A DNA stretch of 64,000 nucleotides from Streptomyces bungoensis (GTDB lineage: Bacteria > Actinomycetota > Actinomycetes > Streptomycetales > Streptomycetaceae). The notes under the pieces are model-generated. The model had not been told where the DNA came from. It searched no databases and was given only the letters and a program-made list of their open reading frames with translations. Numbering within the stretch: the stretch's first letter is position 1; each line of letters begins with the position of its first letter. Of this stretch, positions 1 through 7,986 are shown piece by piece. The DNA lies in assembly GCF_001514215.1 (NCBI RefSeq), contig NZ_KQ948859.1, positions 214,035 to 278,034 of the forward strand, read 5' to 3'. The position numbers and the translations under genes were made by a program.

Positions 1-83
1 CCCCGGAGACGACCGAGCGGGCCCTGGAGGAACTGCGCCAGGGCGGGGTGGAGCTCACCGGCAAGCCGGTGGTCGGCGGCTAG
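1..83 (+). CDS. C-terminal end of an unidentified protein (cut by window edge)
   Basis: Reading the frame that closes at TAG 81-83 gives 26 residues ending in GKPVVGG; the start lies before the window. The stretch has good high-GC codon use (G or C in nearly every third position), so it is likely the true end of a gene. The visible tail alternates charged and hydrophobic residues and carries no recognisable motif, so no function is assigned. The next gene lies on the opposite strand and converges on it with a gap of 25 bases. Confidence 0.6.
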   Translation, partial: PETTERALEELRQGGVELTGKPVVGG

Positions 84-108
84 GGTCCCGGGCCCGTACC
101 GGCGGCGG

Positions 109-435
109 TCAGGTCCGGGCGGCCGACTGCCGCAGCAGGGTCCTGATCGGGTGCCACAGCTCCATCACGGTGACACCGTTGTCCGGGGCCGTGCGCCATA
201 TCAGGCCGTCGGGATGGTGCAGCACCGCCGTGACCTCGTCCGGCGTCGGCGGCTCCGCGTTGCCCCGCAGGTACACCGCCCTCAGGCCCAGGTTGCGCAG
301 CCGGGTCAGGGCCCGCGCCCGGTTCCGGGCGTGCACCAGCACGCGCACCCCGGCCGGTCCGCCGGCGGGGCTCGGCAGGTTCAGTGCCACCACCACCGTC
401 CCGTTCGGCAGCTTGCAGAAGCCTCCTGCGGCCAT
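109..435 (-). CDS. Conserved hypothetical protein, 108 aa
   Basis: This small soluble protein has no signal peptide, membrane segment or cysteine motif that points to a function. It starts with MAAGGFCKLPNG and carries an Arg/Ala-rich middle part, then a C-terminal half that includes the string PTPDEVTAVLHHPDGLIW. Third codon positions are strongly GC-biased, which supports coding. It converges on the gene fragment at the left edge and stands about 120 bases downstream of the secreted metalloprotease, with the same orientation. I recognise it only as the kind of small uncharacterised protein found in Streptomyces core regions. Confidence 0.6.
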   Translation of the reverse strand: MAAGGFCKLPNGTVVVALNLPSPAGGPAGVRVLVHARNRARALTRLRNLGLRAVYLRGNAEPPTPDEVTAVLHHPDGLIWRTAPDNGVTVMELWHPIRTLLRQSAART

Positions 436-556
436 GCGGTCACATCCCCGTTCCGGTCGGTGTCAATAAGCGAGCCACAGGACGCACCTAAACACGATCG
501 GCGGCAACCCGCCAGGGGGTCGCCGCCGATACGCTTGTGACCTGCGGTGATGCTGC

Positions 557-2911
557 CTACTTCACCGCGGGGCCGACCTCGAGCTCGAGCGTGGAGCCGC
601 CCTTGCCCTGCTTCAGGATCACGATCTTGGTGTTGGTGTCAGTGACCTTGACGCCGCCGGTCGGGTTCGCCGGGTCGTAGTAGGAGCTGGTGTGGTCGTT
701 GAAGACCCGCACGCCCTTCTGCGACTTGATCTTCAGCGCCTTGTCCGCCTTGTGCAGCGTGAAGGCGTCCGTGGACTCGAAGCCGAACGTCGAGTCGAAG
801 GCCTGGATGCGGTTGCGCAGGAGCGTGCCGTCGGCCCACTTCAGCGCCTTCGGGTGCGCGTCCACCGGCAGGATGAGACCCGTGCCCGGGTGACCGTCCT
901 TGTTGGTGTTGTTGTCCGCCTGGGAGGTGTCCCACTTCCAGATCAGCAGGCCGTTCTGGTACGGGTAGTGCTCCACCCAGTCCGGGCGCGACGCGAAGCC
1001 GAAGTTGTACGGGCCGACCTTGAGGGTCTTGTCGTACGACACGTACTGGCGGTTCTCGGCGAGGTAGTACTGCTTGTAGTCCTTGGTGAAGGACCCGCCG
1101 ATGCGGGAGAAGCCGCTCGCGGTCCACGCCGGGTCGGCGCTCTCGGCGTTGTCCGTGAACAGCGGGGTGCCGTCCGCGGTGACCGTGATCTCGTCCGCCG
1201 CGAACCCCTTCAGGGCCACGCCGCCGTCGGACTGGTAGCGGAAGCGCAGGTCGAACTTCTGGCCCGCGTAGGCGTCCAGCGAGTACGACAGCTTCTTGTA
1301 GGCGTCGACCGAGCCGGTCAGGGCCGGCTTGCCGGAGCCGTCGCGCGGGATGGCCTGGCCGTCCACCGTGCCGTCGAGCGCGGTCCAGTTGGCGCCGCCG
1401 TCCGTCGACACCTCGGCGTAGAGGTAGTCGTAGTCCTTCTCGATGTCGTACCAGCCGTCCAGGCTCAGCGTGGCCGAGGACTTGCCGGTCAGGTCCACCG
1501 AACGGGTCAGCGTGTTCTTGAGGTTGTCACCCATGCCGCTCCACCACTGGGTGGAGCCCTCGGCCGGGGCGACGATCTCGGTCTTCACGGCCTTGTCCGG
1601 CAGCGAGACCACGACCGCCTGGCGGTACTTGGTGTTGTACTCGGCGACGCCCAGCTTGTGCCAGGAGTTGACGCCGGCCTTGGCGGTGTCGTAGTTCAGC
1701 CAGCCCAGCTGCAGCTTGTCCCAGGCGTTCAGGTCGCCGGGCAGGTCTCCGATGGAGTCCTTGCCGCGGCCGAGCCAGGAACCGGAGGACATCAGCGTCC
1801 AGAAGCCGGTGGAGTTGTCGCCGCCGGCGGTGTCGTACTCGTCCGGCAGACCGAGGTCGTGGCCGTACTCGTGCGCGAAGACGCCGAGGCCGCCGTTCTC
1901 CGGCTGGATGGTGTAGTCGCCGACCCAGATGCCGGTGTCGCCGATCTGCGTGCCGCCGAGCTTGTTGTCGGCCGGCCCGGTGGCGCCGGCGTCCGTGCCG
2001 AAGGCGTACCAGCGGTGGGCCCAGATCGCGTCCGTGCCCTGGGCGCCGCCGCCCGCGGACTCGTCCTCACCGGCGTGCACGAGCTGGAAGTGGTCGATGT
2101 ACCCGTCCGGCTCGTTGAAGTTGCCGTCGCCGTCGTAGTCGTAACGGTCCCACTGGTCGTACTTGGCCAGGTCCGCCTTGATGGCGGCGTCGGACTTGCC
2201 GGCCTTCTTCTGGTCGGCGACCCAGGCGTTCACGCCGTCGCGGACGACGTTCCACACGCTGGTGCAGTTGGTCTGGCCGCAGGCGTTGTTGCCGTAACGG
2301 GCCTCGTTGTAGGGGACCTTGACCCAGTCCGAGACCTCGCCGTCGACCGAGTAGCGGCCCGAGGACTGCTTCTCGTAGTACTTCTTCAGCGACTCGGTCT
2401 TCTTGCCGGTGCCGAAGTAGAGGTCCTGGAAGTGCTTCTGGTTGTAGTCCGCCTGCCAGGCCGTCGAGTTGTCCTTCTTGCGGTCCGGCTTGGCTATCTG
2501 GTTGTGCAGCGGACCGGGGGTGCCGCCGTACCGGGGGTCGGTCTGGTCGCCGAAGTCCACCAGGATCGTGAAGATCTTGTCGGTCTTCTCGCGGCCCAGC
2601 TCGACGTACTTGCCTTCGCCCTTCTTGCTCTTGAGCTGGACGACCTTCGAGCCGTTGCGCTCCTTGGCCTTCGCCTTGCCCGATATGAGCTGGTTGAGGG
2701 CCTCCTGACGCTGCGCCCGCTGCGTCTTGCTCATCGGGCCGTCGAGGTCGTGCTTCTCCTGCTTCACCGGGGCCGGGTCGTGCCGGTTCACGGCAGCGGG
2801 CCGGGCCGTGGTGCTGGCCTCCGCGACGGCGAACGTCGCGATCGTGGCGGAGGCCGCCGCGAGCGCCACACCGATCGCGGCCGCCCTGAACGTCCAGGGT
2901 CTGCTGGTCAC
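557..2911 (-). CDS. Secreted M6-family metalloprotease (immune inhibitor A type)
   Basis: This 784-residue protein is a secreted zinc protease of the immune inhibitor A (peptidase M6) family. The GTG start at 2911 follows a strong GGGGGAGGAA box five bases upstream. A signal peptide fills the first 30 or so residues (Arg followed by a long Ala-rich hydrophobic run), then a charged pro-region. The zinc motif HEYGHDLGLPDEYD begins at His347, with Glu348 as catalytic base and His351 as second ligand, the HExxHxxGxxD pattern. The C-terminal part holds the beta-rich domain usual for this family, and total length is normal. It is probably transcribed alone. In Bacillus the family degrades host and extracellular proteins; in a soil actinomycete a nutritional or developmental role is inferred. 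Confidence 0.92.
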   Translation of the reverse strand: MTSRPWTFRAAAIGVALAAASATIATFAVAEASTTARPAAVNRHDPAPVKQEKHDLDGPMSKTQRAQRQEALNQLISGKAKAKERNGSKVVQLKSKKGEGKYVELGREKTDKIFTILVDFGDQTDPRYGGTPGPLHNQIAKPDRKKDNSTAWQADYNQKHFQDLYFGTGKKTESLKKYYEKQSSGRYSVDGEVSDWVKVPYNEARYGNNACGQTNCTSVWNVVRDGVNAWVADQKKAGKSDAAIKADLAKYDQWDRYDYDGDGNFNEPDGYIDHFQLVHAGEDESAGGGAQGTDAIWAHRWYAFGTDAGATGPADNKLGGTQIGDTGIWVGDYTIQPENGGLGVFAHEYGHDLGLPDEYDTAGGDNSTGFWTLMSSGSWLGRGKDSIGDLPGDLNAWDKLQLGWLNYDTAKAGVNSWHKLGVAEYNTKYRQAVVVSLPDKAVKTEIVAPAEGSTQWWSGMGDNLKNTLTRSVDLTGKSSATLSLDGWYDIEKDYDYLYAEVSTDGGANWTALDGTVDGQAIPRDGSGKPALTGSVDAYKKLSYSLDAYAGQKFDLRFRYQSDGGVALKGFAADEITVTADGTPLFTDNAESADPAWTASGFSRIGGSFTKDYKQYYLAENRQYVSYDKTLKVGPYNFGFASRPDWVEHYPYQNGLLIWKWDTSQADNNTNKDGHPGTGLILPVDAHPKALKWADGTLLRNRIQAFDSTFGFESTDAFTLHKADKALKIKSQKGVRVFNDHTSSYYDPANPTGGVKVTDTNTKIVILKQGKGGSTLELEVGPAVK

Positions 2912-3283
2912 TTGAGTTCCTCCCCCGCGCCGCGCACACGGACAGGGGGTTTCCGGGTCGTGGAAGGTTCCGTGCGCGCACGTTCAACGCGTGTTCAAGT
3001 GACGACATTTGACTAGAGGTTTAGAAGAAAAGACAGACCTTGACTTGAGCAGGACAAGTGCACTATGCGGAGACGGCGTTCGCTTTGCGAACATGTCCAC
3101 ATCGTGGGCAACGGCGCAGAGCCAACCTTTGCCCGACCAGGCTCATGACTCCGTGCGCCCCCTGTGCACCGGCACCGTGGGTAAGGTCACGCTTACCAGC
3201 TGTCCGGCTCGGGCATGCAGGCGGAAGAGAGTCGCACGGCACCCCCCGACATCCAGCTCCCGCTTTCCGAGGACACGATTGCC
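2912..3283. other. 372-base gene-free region between two divergent genes
   Basis: The region separates the protease gene (minus strand) from a small membrane protein gene (plus strand) and must contain the promoters of both. It is less GC-rich than its surroundings, especially around 3005-3100. The only clear structure is a short perfect inverted repeat at 3078-3092, listed separately. Open frames here on either strand lack convincing ribosome sites and codon bias, so I call no gene. Confidence 0.6.
3078..3092. promoter_or_regulatory. Inverted repeat GTTCGC-TTT-GCGAAC, possible operator
   Basis: Two perfect 6-base arms are separated by three bases. It lies about 170 bases from the protease start and about 190 bases from the small membrane protein start. 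The symmetry suits binding of a dimeric repressor, but the cognate regulator is unknown and the element is short enough to occur by chance. Confidence 0.3.
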
Positions 3284-3520
3284 ATGCCTCGTCCGACTGC
3301 CGCACAGCTCGCCTACGGTTCGTGCACCGTGATCTTCTCGACGCTCGCCATGCTGCTGCTGTCCGAGACGAGTTCGGGCACCGGGATCGCCGTCATCGTC
3401 CTGGCCGCGCTCGGCCTCGGGCTGCTCGTGGCGATGACGGTGCCGCTGCCGCGACCGCGCGCGCACGCGGAGCCGGCCGAGAACGCGCCCGAGAGCGAGC
3501 GGGTTCCCAGCCGGCTGTGA
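3284..3520 (+). CDS. Small membrane protein, 78 aa
   Basis: Starting at ATG 3284 (MPRPTAAQLAYG) the protein has two hydrophobic segments, about residues 10-28 and 33-54, joined by a short SSGTG loop, and ends in a charged Pro/Glu/Ala tail. This start is preferred over an in-frame ATG at 3215 because it has a GAGGAC box about nine bases upstream and because the longer N-terminus looks non-coding. It is an uncharacterised two-helix membrane protein. It converges on the RDD protein gene at 3545. Confidence 0.7.
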   Translation: MPRPTAAQLAYGSCTVIFSTLAMLLLSETSSGTGIAVIVLAALGLGLLVAMTVPLPRPRAHAEPAENAPESERVPSRL

Positions 3521-3544
3521 GGCGAGGCGGCCTGCCGGGCCGCC

Positions 3545-4267
3545 TCAACGGGTGCTGACCACCACCGTCTTGGCCGCCTTGTCGTGCAGGCCCTGCTTGT
3601 ACGGCTTGTCGAAGAAGCTCCAGCCGCCCGCGATCGCGGTCCAGAAGCAGGCGCAGCAGAAGGCGAACGGCACCCACAGGACCAGCGCGCGGACCAGCGA
3701 CGTCTGCGTGGACGGGGTCGCGCCGTCGTCGAGGTTGGCCACCCGCATGCCCAGCCACTTCTTGCCGAGGGTCTGCCCCGACCGGGAGATCATGAGCGTG
3801 TCGTAGGCGACGTAGAGGACCGCGGCGGCGACCGACTCCCAGATGGCGCCCGCGCTCTGGACCCGGTTGGCGTTCACGTCGTACTGCTGGGCGCCGAGTG
3901 GCAGGGTGACCAGCCACACGACGATGCCCACGAGGATCATGTCGATGATCCGCGCGAGGGTGCGCCGGCCGCTGTCGGCGAGCGGGGGCATGCCGGCGAG
4001 GGGATCGGGCGGTTGGCCGGGACCGCCGTAGGGGCCGCCCGTGCCGTAGGGGCCTCCCGCGTCGTACGGGCCACCGCCCGGGGGCGGGGGCCCGCCTCCC
4101 GGCGGGGGCCCGCCTCCCGGCGGGGGCTGCCGCTCGCCGTACGGGGTGCCGTACGGCGAGCCCGGCCCCTGGTCCGACTGGTCCGACTGGTCCGACGGGG
4201 GCCGCTTTCTGAACGGGTCGTCCTCCGGGGGCTGCTCTCCGGAGCCGGGGGGCGGTTCGCTGCTCAT
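3545..4267 (-). CDS. RDD family membrane protein with Pro/Gly-rich N-terminus
   Basis: The 240-residue protein begins MSSEPPPGSGEQ and has a long disordered N-terminal half built of Gln-Ser-Asp and Pro-Gly repeats, followed by an RDD domain: the segment DSGRRTLARIIDMILVGIVV carries the Arg and the paired Asp that define the family, then two more hydrophobic segments and the GKKWLGMRV motif. An in-frame upstream start at 4330 would add 21 Arg-rich residues and is less likely. The function of RDD proteins is mostly unknown; some act as sodium/proton antiporters. The next gene upstream encodes a second RDD protein in the same direction 76 bases away, so the two are probably co-transcribed paralogues. 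Confidence 0.85.
   Translation of the reverse strand: MSSEPPPGSGEQPPEDDPFRKRPPSDQSDQSDQGPGSPYGTPYGERQPPPGGGPPPGGGPPPPGGGPYDAGGPYGTGGPYGGPGQPPDPLAGMPPLADSGRRTLARIIDMILVGIVVWLVTLPLGAQQYDVNANRVQSAGAIWESVAAAVLYVAYDTLMISRSGQTLGKKWLGMRVANLDDGATPSTQTSLVRALVLWVPFAFCCACFWTAIAGGWSFFDKPYKQGLHDKAAKTVVVSTR
4170..4196. repeat. Three tandem copies of TGGTCCGAC inside the RDD gene
   Basis: The 9-base unit repeats exactly three times and encodes the QSD-QSD-QSD part of the disordered N-terminus. Neighbouring sequence at about 4080-4130 also repeats a GGCGGGGGCCCGCC-like unit that encodes Pro-Gly tracts. These are in-frame low-complexity repeats that can change length by slippage without breaking the gene. 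Confidence 0.8.
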
Positions 4268-4343
4268 GGCCCGAGTGGAACCCGAACGCCGCCGGGCCGC
4301 ATCCGGCGGGCGGCCGTCCGGAGTACGCACGGGCCGGGCCGGG

Positions 4344-5807
4344 TCAGCCCGCCACGAAGGTGTGCGCCGCCTTGTCGTGCCAGCACTGGTGCCAGGGCCG
4401 GTCGAACAGGCACCACAGCACGCCGACGAGGCCGATGCCGAGCAGGCCGGGGACGCTGTAGACCAGCCAGCGGCGCAGGGCCGCGCCGAACGCCGGCGGC
4501 TCGTGGGCCTCGATGTCGCGCACCTCGATCCCGCACAGCCGCTTGCCGAGCGTGCGGCCCCACTTGGCGGTGGGCAGCACCTCGTACAGGACGCCGAAGA
4601 CCAGGAGGACGGCGAGGACGATGCCGAGCGAGGTGCCGGTCGTGCCGTCGAGCAGCCACACGGTGACGGTACGGCCGGACAGCCTGGCCTCGTCGATCTT
4701 GTGCTGGACGTGGTCGACCGCCCGGGTGCCGAGGGGGACCGCTGCGGCGGCGGTGACGGCGCCGATGACCAGGTTGTCGACCAGCCGGGCGGCGAACCGC
4801 CTGCCGACGCCGGCCGGGCGCGCGGAGGCCTGCCGGCGGGCGGCCGCCTGGAACACGTCCTCCACCGGCGGCTTCCACGGCGCCACGGGCTGCTCGTCGG
4901 CGCCCCCGGCCAGCCGGTGCACCTGCTGGGCCCAGGAGGCCTGCCCCCCGCCGGGACCGGCGCTCAGGGGCGAGGCGGCACCGGCCTGCTGCGGCACGGC
5001 CTGCGGCGGCACCGCCTGCTGCTGGGGCCCGGCGTGCTGCTGCCCGGCCTGGTGCGGCACGGAGGGGGTCGCGGCGGCGGCCTGCGGCGGCTGCGCCACC
5101 GGGGGCGTCCGGGGCGAGGGCGCCGCGGCCCGGGCGGCGGCCGCCTTCCCGGCGCCGAAGCCGGGGCCGGGCGCCGGGGCGGACTGCCCCGCGGACGCAC
5201 CGGCCGAACCGTGGCCGCCTGCTCCGCCCGCCGCCGGGTCTCCCGGCCCGGCCTGAGGCGCGCCGACCGGGCCCTGCGCCCCGAAGCCCGGACCCGTGCC
5301 GGTCCCCGCGCCCGGGTCGGCTGCGGCGTCACCGCCCGGCCGGCCCTGCCCGGGCACCTGGCGGAACGTCATCGTGCCGTCGTCCGTGACGGCCGCGGGC
5401 CCGGGGACCGGGCGGCGGAAGATGAAGGTGCCGCCGGGGTCGGGGGCGTCGTCGTCCGCCGGCGGGATCGACGCCGTGCCCTCGGTGCCGGGTGCGTGGC
5501 CGACCGGACGGGACGAGCCGTCCGCGGGGATCCTCGGGTCGGCGCCCCAGGCCGGGCCGCCACCGTCGGAGGGCGCCGGGCGCGGGTCCTCGTCGAAGAA
5601 GTGCGGGCCCGTCTCCTCCACGGCGGAGGCCGCGGGGCGTACGCCGGGCGGCGGGGCGAGCGGCTTGCCGTCCTGCGGCGCCGGCCTGCTGGTGCCCGGC
5701 ACCCAGGAGGCGCCGTTCCAGTACCGGACGTAACCGGGGATGGACGGGTCCGGGTAGTAGCCCTCGCGGGGCCTGTCGTCACCTGGGGCCGGGGTTGGGG
5801 CGCTCAT
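4344..5807 (-). CDS. DUF2510-RDD family membrane protein
   Basis: The 487-residue protein starts at ATG 5807 (MSAPTPAPGDD). A DUF2510-type segment follows at once (GYYPDPSIPGYVRYWNGASW), a Trp/Tyr-rich motif common at the N-terminus of actinobacterial membrane proteins. A Pro/Ala/Gln-rich disordered linker spans about residues 45-320, and the RDD domain occupies the C-terminus, with GVGRRFAARLVDNLVIGAV and the later GKRLCGIEV motif. It likely sits in the cytoplasmic membrane with a long cytoplasmic tail. It precedes the smaller RDD gene in the same direction, which suggests duplication and joint function. A longer frame upstream to 6122 runs over the ssgG promoter and is rejected. Confidence 0.86.
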   Translation of the reverse strand: MSAPTPAPGDDRPREGYYPDPSIPGYVRYWNGASWVPGTSRPAPQDGKPLAPPPGVRPAASAVEETGPHFFDEDPRPAPSDGGGPAWGADPRIPADGSSRPVGHAPGTEGTASIPPADDDAPDPGGTFIFRRPVPGPAAVTDDGTMTFRQVPGQGRPGGDAAADPGAGTGTGPGFGAQGPVGAPQAGPGDPAAGGAGGHGSAGASAGQSAPAPGPGFGAGKAAAARAAAPSPRTPPVAQPPQAAAATPSVPHQAGQQHAGPQQQAVPPQAVPQQAGAASPLSAGPGGGQASWAQQVHRLAGGADEQPVAPWKPPVEDVFQAAARRQASARPAGVGRRFAARLVDNLVIGAVTAAAAVPLGTRAVDHVQHKIDEARLSGRTVTVWLLDGTTGTSLGIVLAVLLVFGVLYEVLPTAKWGRTLGKRLCGIEVRDIEAHEPPAFGAALRRWLVYSVPGLLGIGLVGVLWCLFDRPWHQCWHDKAAHTFVAG

Positions 5808-6057
5808 GTCCGTCGTCCCGTATCTGCTCGGGGGTGGGAAAGGGGGCTCCACATCTATCAGACCGGGGCATGTCACACCCCCACTCCGGCCGTACCCCAC
5901 TCCTTTCGGGTAGACGGCGTACACGGCTGTCACCCGTCGGCGGAAAAACTTCCCCGAACCCGCGCGATGCCCCGGCGCCCGCCCCCTCTCCCTGGTACGG
6001 GCCCGCAACCGGCGGCCCGGCGAGAAGCGAAGAGGACACAGGAGAGAGGAGACGCAC

Positions 6058-6471
6058 ATGCGATACACGGAGGTGGAGCGGGAGCTGGAGCTGCGGCTCG
6101 TCCTGTCCCCCGAGCGGAGCATCCCGGTCGCGGCCCGGCTCGGCTACCGCTCCGACGACCCCTACGCCGTGCACATCACCTTCCACATCGACACCGGCCA
6201 CCCCGTCACCTGGACGTTCGCGCGGGACCTGCTGGTGGAGGGCGTGTTCCGGCCCTGCGGGCAGGCGGACGTACGGGTGTGGCCGGGCCGGGCGCAGGGG
6301 CGCGGCGTGGTCCTGATCGCGCTCGGCTCCCCCGACGGCGACGCGCTGCTGCAGGCGCCCGCCGCGCAGGTGTCCGCCTGGCTGGAGCGGACGCTGCGGG
6401 CGGTGCCGCCGGGCACCGAGGGCGGGCGGCTGGACCTCGACGAGGAGCTCGACCAGCTGCTGGCCCGGTGA
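6058..6471 (+). CDS. ssgG: SsgA-like sporulation/cell division protein (SsgG type)
   Basis: This 137-residue protein belongs to the SsgA-like family (SALPs), which is confined to morphologically complex actinomycetes and controls the site and timing of septation and spore wall synthesis. Family hallmarks are visible: DDPYAVHITFH, TWTFARDLLVEG, DVRVWP and the ALGSPDGDALLQAP segment, and length is typical. The ATG at 6058 follows an AGGAGAGGAG box. It differs clearly from SsgB in the N-terminus; the symbol ssgG rests on memory of the same neighbourhood in S. coelicolor, where SsgG affects septum placement in spore chains. It stands alone, divergent from the DUF2510-RDD gene, with a 250-base promoter region between them. 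Confidence 0.85.
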   Translation: MRYTEVERELELRLVLSPERSIPVAARLGYRSDDPYAVHITFHIDTGHPVTWTFARDLLVEGVFRPCGQADVRVWPGRAQGRGVVLIALGSPDGDALLQAPAAQVSAWLERTLRAVPPGTEGGRLDLDEELDQLLAR

Positions 6472-6486
6472 GGTGCGGCCGGCGGG

Positions 6487-7914
6487 TCAGAACAGCTTGC
6501 CGGGGTTGAGGATGCCGAGGGGGTCGAAGACCTGCTTCACCGCCCGCTGCATCTCCAGCCCCACCGGGCCGATCTCCCGCGCCAGCCACTCCTTCTTCAG
6601 CACGCCCACGCCGTGCTCGCCGGTGATGGTGCCGCCGAGTTCCAGGCCGAGGGCCATGATCTCGTCGAAGGACTCCCGGGCCCGCCGGGACTCGTCGGGG
6701 TCGCCGGCGTCGAAGCAGACGACGGGGTGGGTGTTGCCGTCGCCGGCGTGCGCGCAGACCCCGATGGTCAGCCCGTACTTCTCGGCGATCCGCTCGGTGC
6801 CCTCGAGCATCGCGCCGAGCTGCGAGCGGGGCACGCACACGTCGTCGATCATCGTCGTGCCGGTGACCGCCTCCAGCGCGGGCAGCGACATCCGCCGCGC
6901 CTGCAGCAGCAGTTCGGACTCGGCCGGGTCGTCGGCGGGCACCACCTGGGTGGCCCCGGCGGCCTCGCACAGCGCGCCGACGGCGGCGAGGTCGGCGGCG
7001 GGGTGCGGGGTGTCGAAGGCGGCCAGCAGCAGCGCCTCGGTGGACTCGGGCAGACCCATGTGGGTCAGGGCGTTGACGGCCTTGACGGTCGTGCGGTCCA
7101 TCAGTTCGAGGAGGGACGGCACGTGCCCGCCCTCCATGATCCGGCACACGGCGTCGCAGGCGGCGCCGGCGGAGGCGAACTCGGCGACCATCACGAGCTG
7201 CTGCGGCGGCTTGGGCCTGAGCGCGAGGACCGCCCGTACGACGATGCCCAGGGAGCCCTCGGAGCCGACGAACAGCCGGGTGAGGTCGTAGCCGGCCACG
7301 CCCTTCGCGGTGCGGCGGCCGGTGGACAGCAGGCGCCCGTCGGCGAGGACGACGTCCAGGCCGAGCACGTACTCGGCGGTGACCCCGTACTTCACGCAGC
7401 ACAGGCCGCCGGAGGCCGTGCCGATGTTGCCGCCGATGGTGCACATCTCCCAGCTGGAGGGGTCCGGCGGGTAGTACAGGCCGTGCTCCTCGACGGCGCG
7501 GGAGAGGGTCGCGTTGACGACCCCGGGTTCGACCACCGCGATCCGGTCGACGGGGCTGATCTCCAGGATGCGGTCCATCCGGGTCAGCGACAGCACGATG
7601 CAGCCGTCGGTGGCGTTGGCGCCGCCGGACAGGCCGCTGCGGGCGCCCTGCGGGACCACCGGGACGCGCAGCTCGGTGGCCGTGCGCATGACGTGCTGCA
7701 CCTGCTCGACGGTGCGCGGCAGCACGACGACGGCGGGCGCGCCGGCCGGGCAGAAGCTCGCCATGTCGTGGGCGTAGGAGGTGGTCACGCCGGGGTCGGT
7801 CACGACGGCCTCGGCGGGCAGGCCGGCCAGGAGCCGGTCGGTCAGGGTGCTGATCGCTTCGTCGCGGGGCGCTTCGATACGGCTCACGATCACAGCGTGA
7901 CACTCGGGGGCCAT
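6487..7914 (-). CDS. FAD-linked oxidase, glycolate/D-lactate oxidase (GlcD) type
   Basis: The 475-residue protein has the PCMH/VAO FAD-binding fold in its N-terminal half: VVLPRTVEQVQHVMR, the P-x-G-x-R-S-G-L-S-G-G motif at about residue 90, and CTIGGNIGTASGGL. The C-terminal FAD-oxidase domain ends in GTITGEHGVGVLKKEWL, the signature of GlcD and D-lactate dehydrogenases, with conserved His and Glu. It probably oxidises a 2-hydroxy acid such as glycolate or D-lactate. GlcE and GlcF partner genes are absent nearby, so it likely works as a single-subunit enzyme. The start is uncertain: a GTG at 7893 (VIVSRIEAP) is an alternative. It converges tightly on ssgG and is divergent from the TPR gene. 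Confidence 0.88.
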   Translation of the reverse strand: MAPECHAVIVSRIEAPRDEAISTLTDRLLAGLPAEAVVTDPGVTTSYAHDMASFCPAGAPAVVVLPRTVEQVQHVMRTATELRVPVVPQGARSGLSGGANATDGCIVLSLTRMDRILEISPVDRIAVVEPGVVNATLSRAVEEHGLYYPPDPSSWEMCTIGGNIGTASGGLCCVKYGVTAEYVLGLDVVLADGRLLSTGRRTAKGVAGYDLTRLFVGSEGSLGIVVRAVLALRPKPPQQLVMVAEFASAGAACDAVCRIMEGGHVPSLLELMDRTTVKAVNALTHMGLPESTEALLLAAFDTPHPAADLAAVGALCEAAGATQVVPADDPAESELLLQARRMSLPALEAVTGTTMIDDVCVPRSQLGAMLEGTERIAEKYGLTIGVCAHAGDGNTHPVVCFDAGDPDESRRARESFDEIMALGLELGGTITGEHGVGVLKKEWLAREIGPVGLEMQRAVKQVFDPLGILNPGKLF

Positions 7915-7986
7915 CGGTGTGAACCCCGTCCGTGCCGTCCTTGGGCCACCCGGACCTGTCCGGCGTACTGGCGCACAGTGAGCGGT

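Noticed and set aside
692..3016. Open frame of 774 codons on the plus strand opposite the M6 protease
   Set aside because: It is the antisense frame of a high-GC gene. Its product is a Val/Gly/Arg-rich string without domains, and the protease on the other strand has a signal peptide, zinc motif and ribosome site.
3063..3305. 80-codon frame with Cys pairs on the minus strand in the protease promoter region
   Set aside because: It has no ribosome site, overlaps the start of the small membrane protein gene, and sits where promoters are expected.
6613..7986. Upstream extension of the TPR protein frame
   Set aside because: The extension runs antisense to the FAD-linked oxidase gene. The TPR protein has a natural start at 7987 followed by a membrane anchor.
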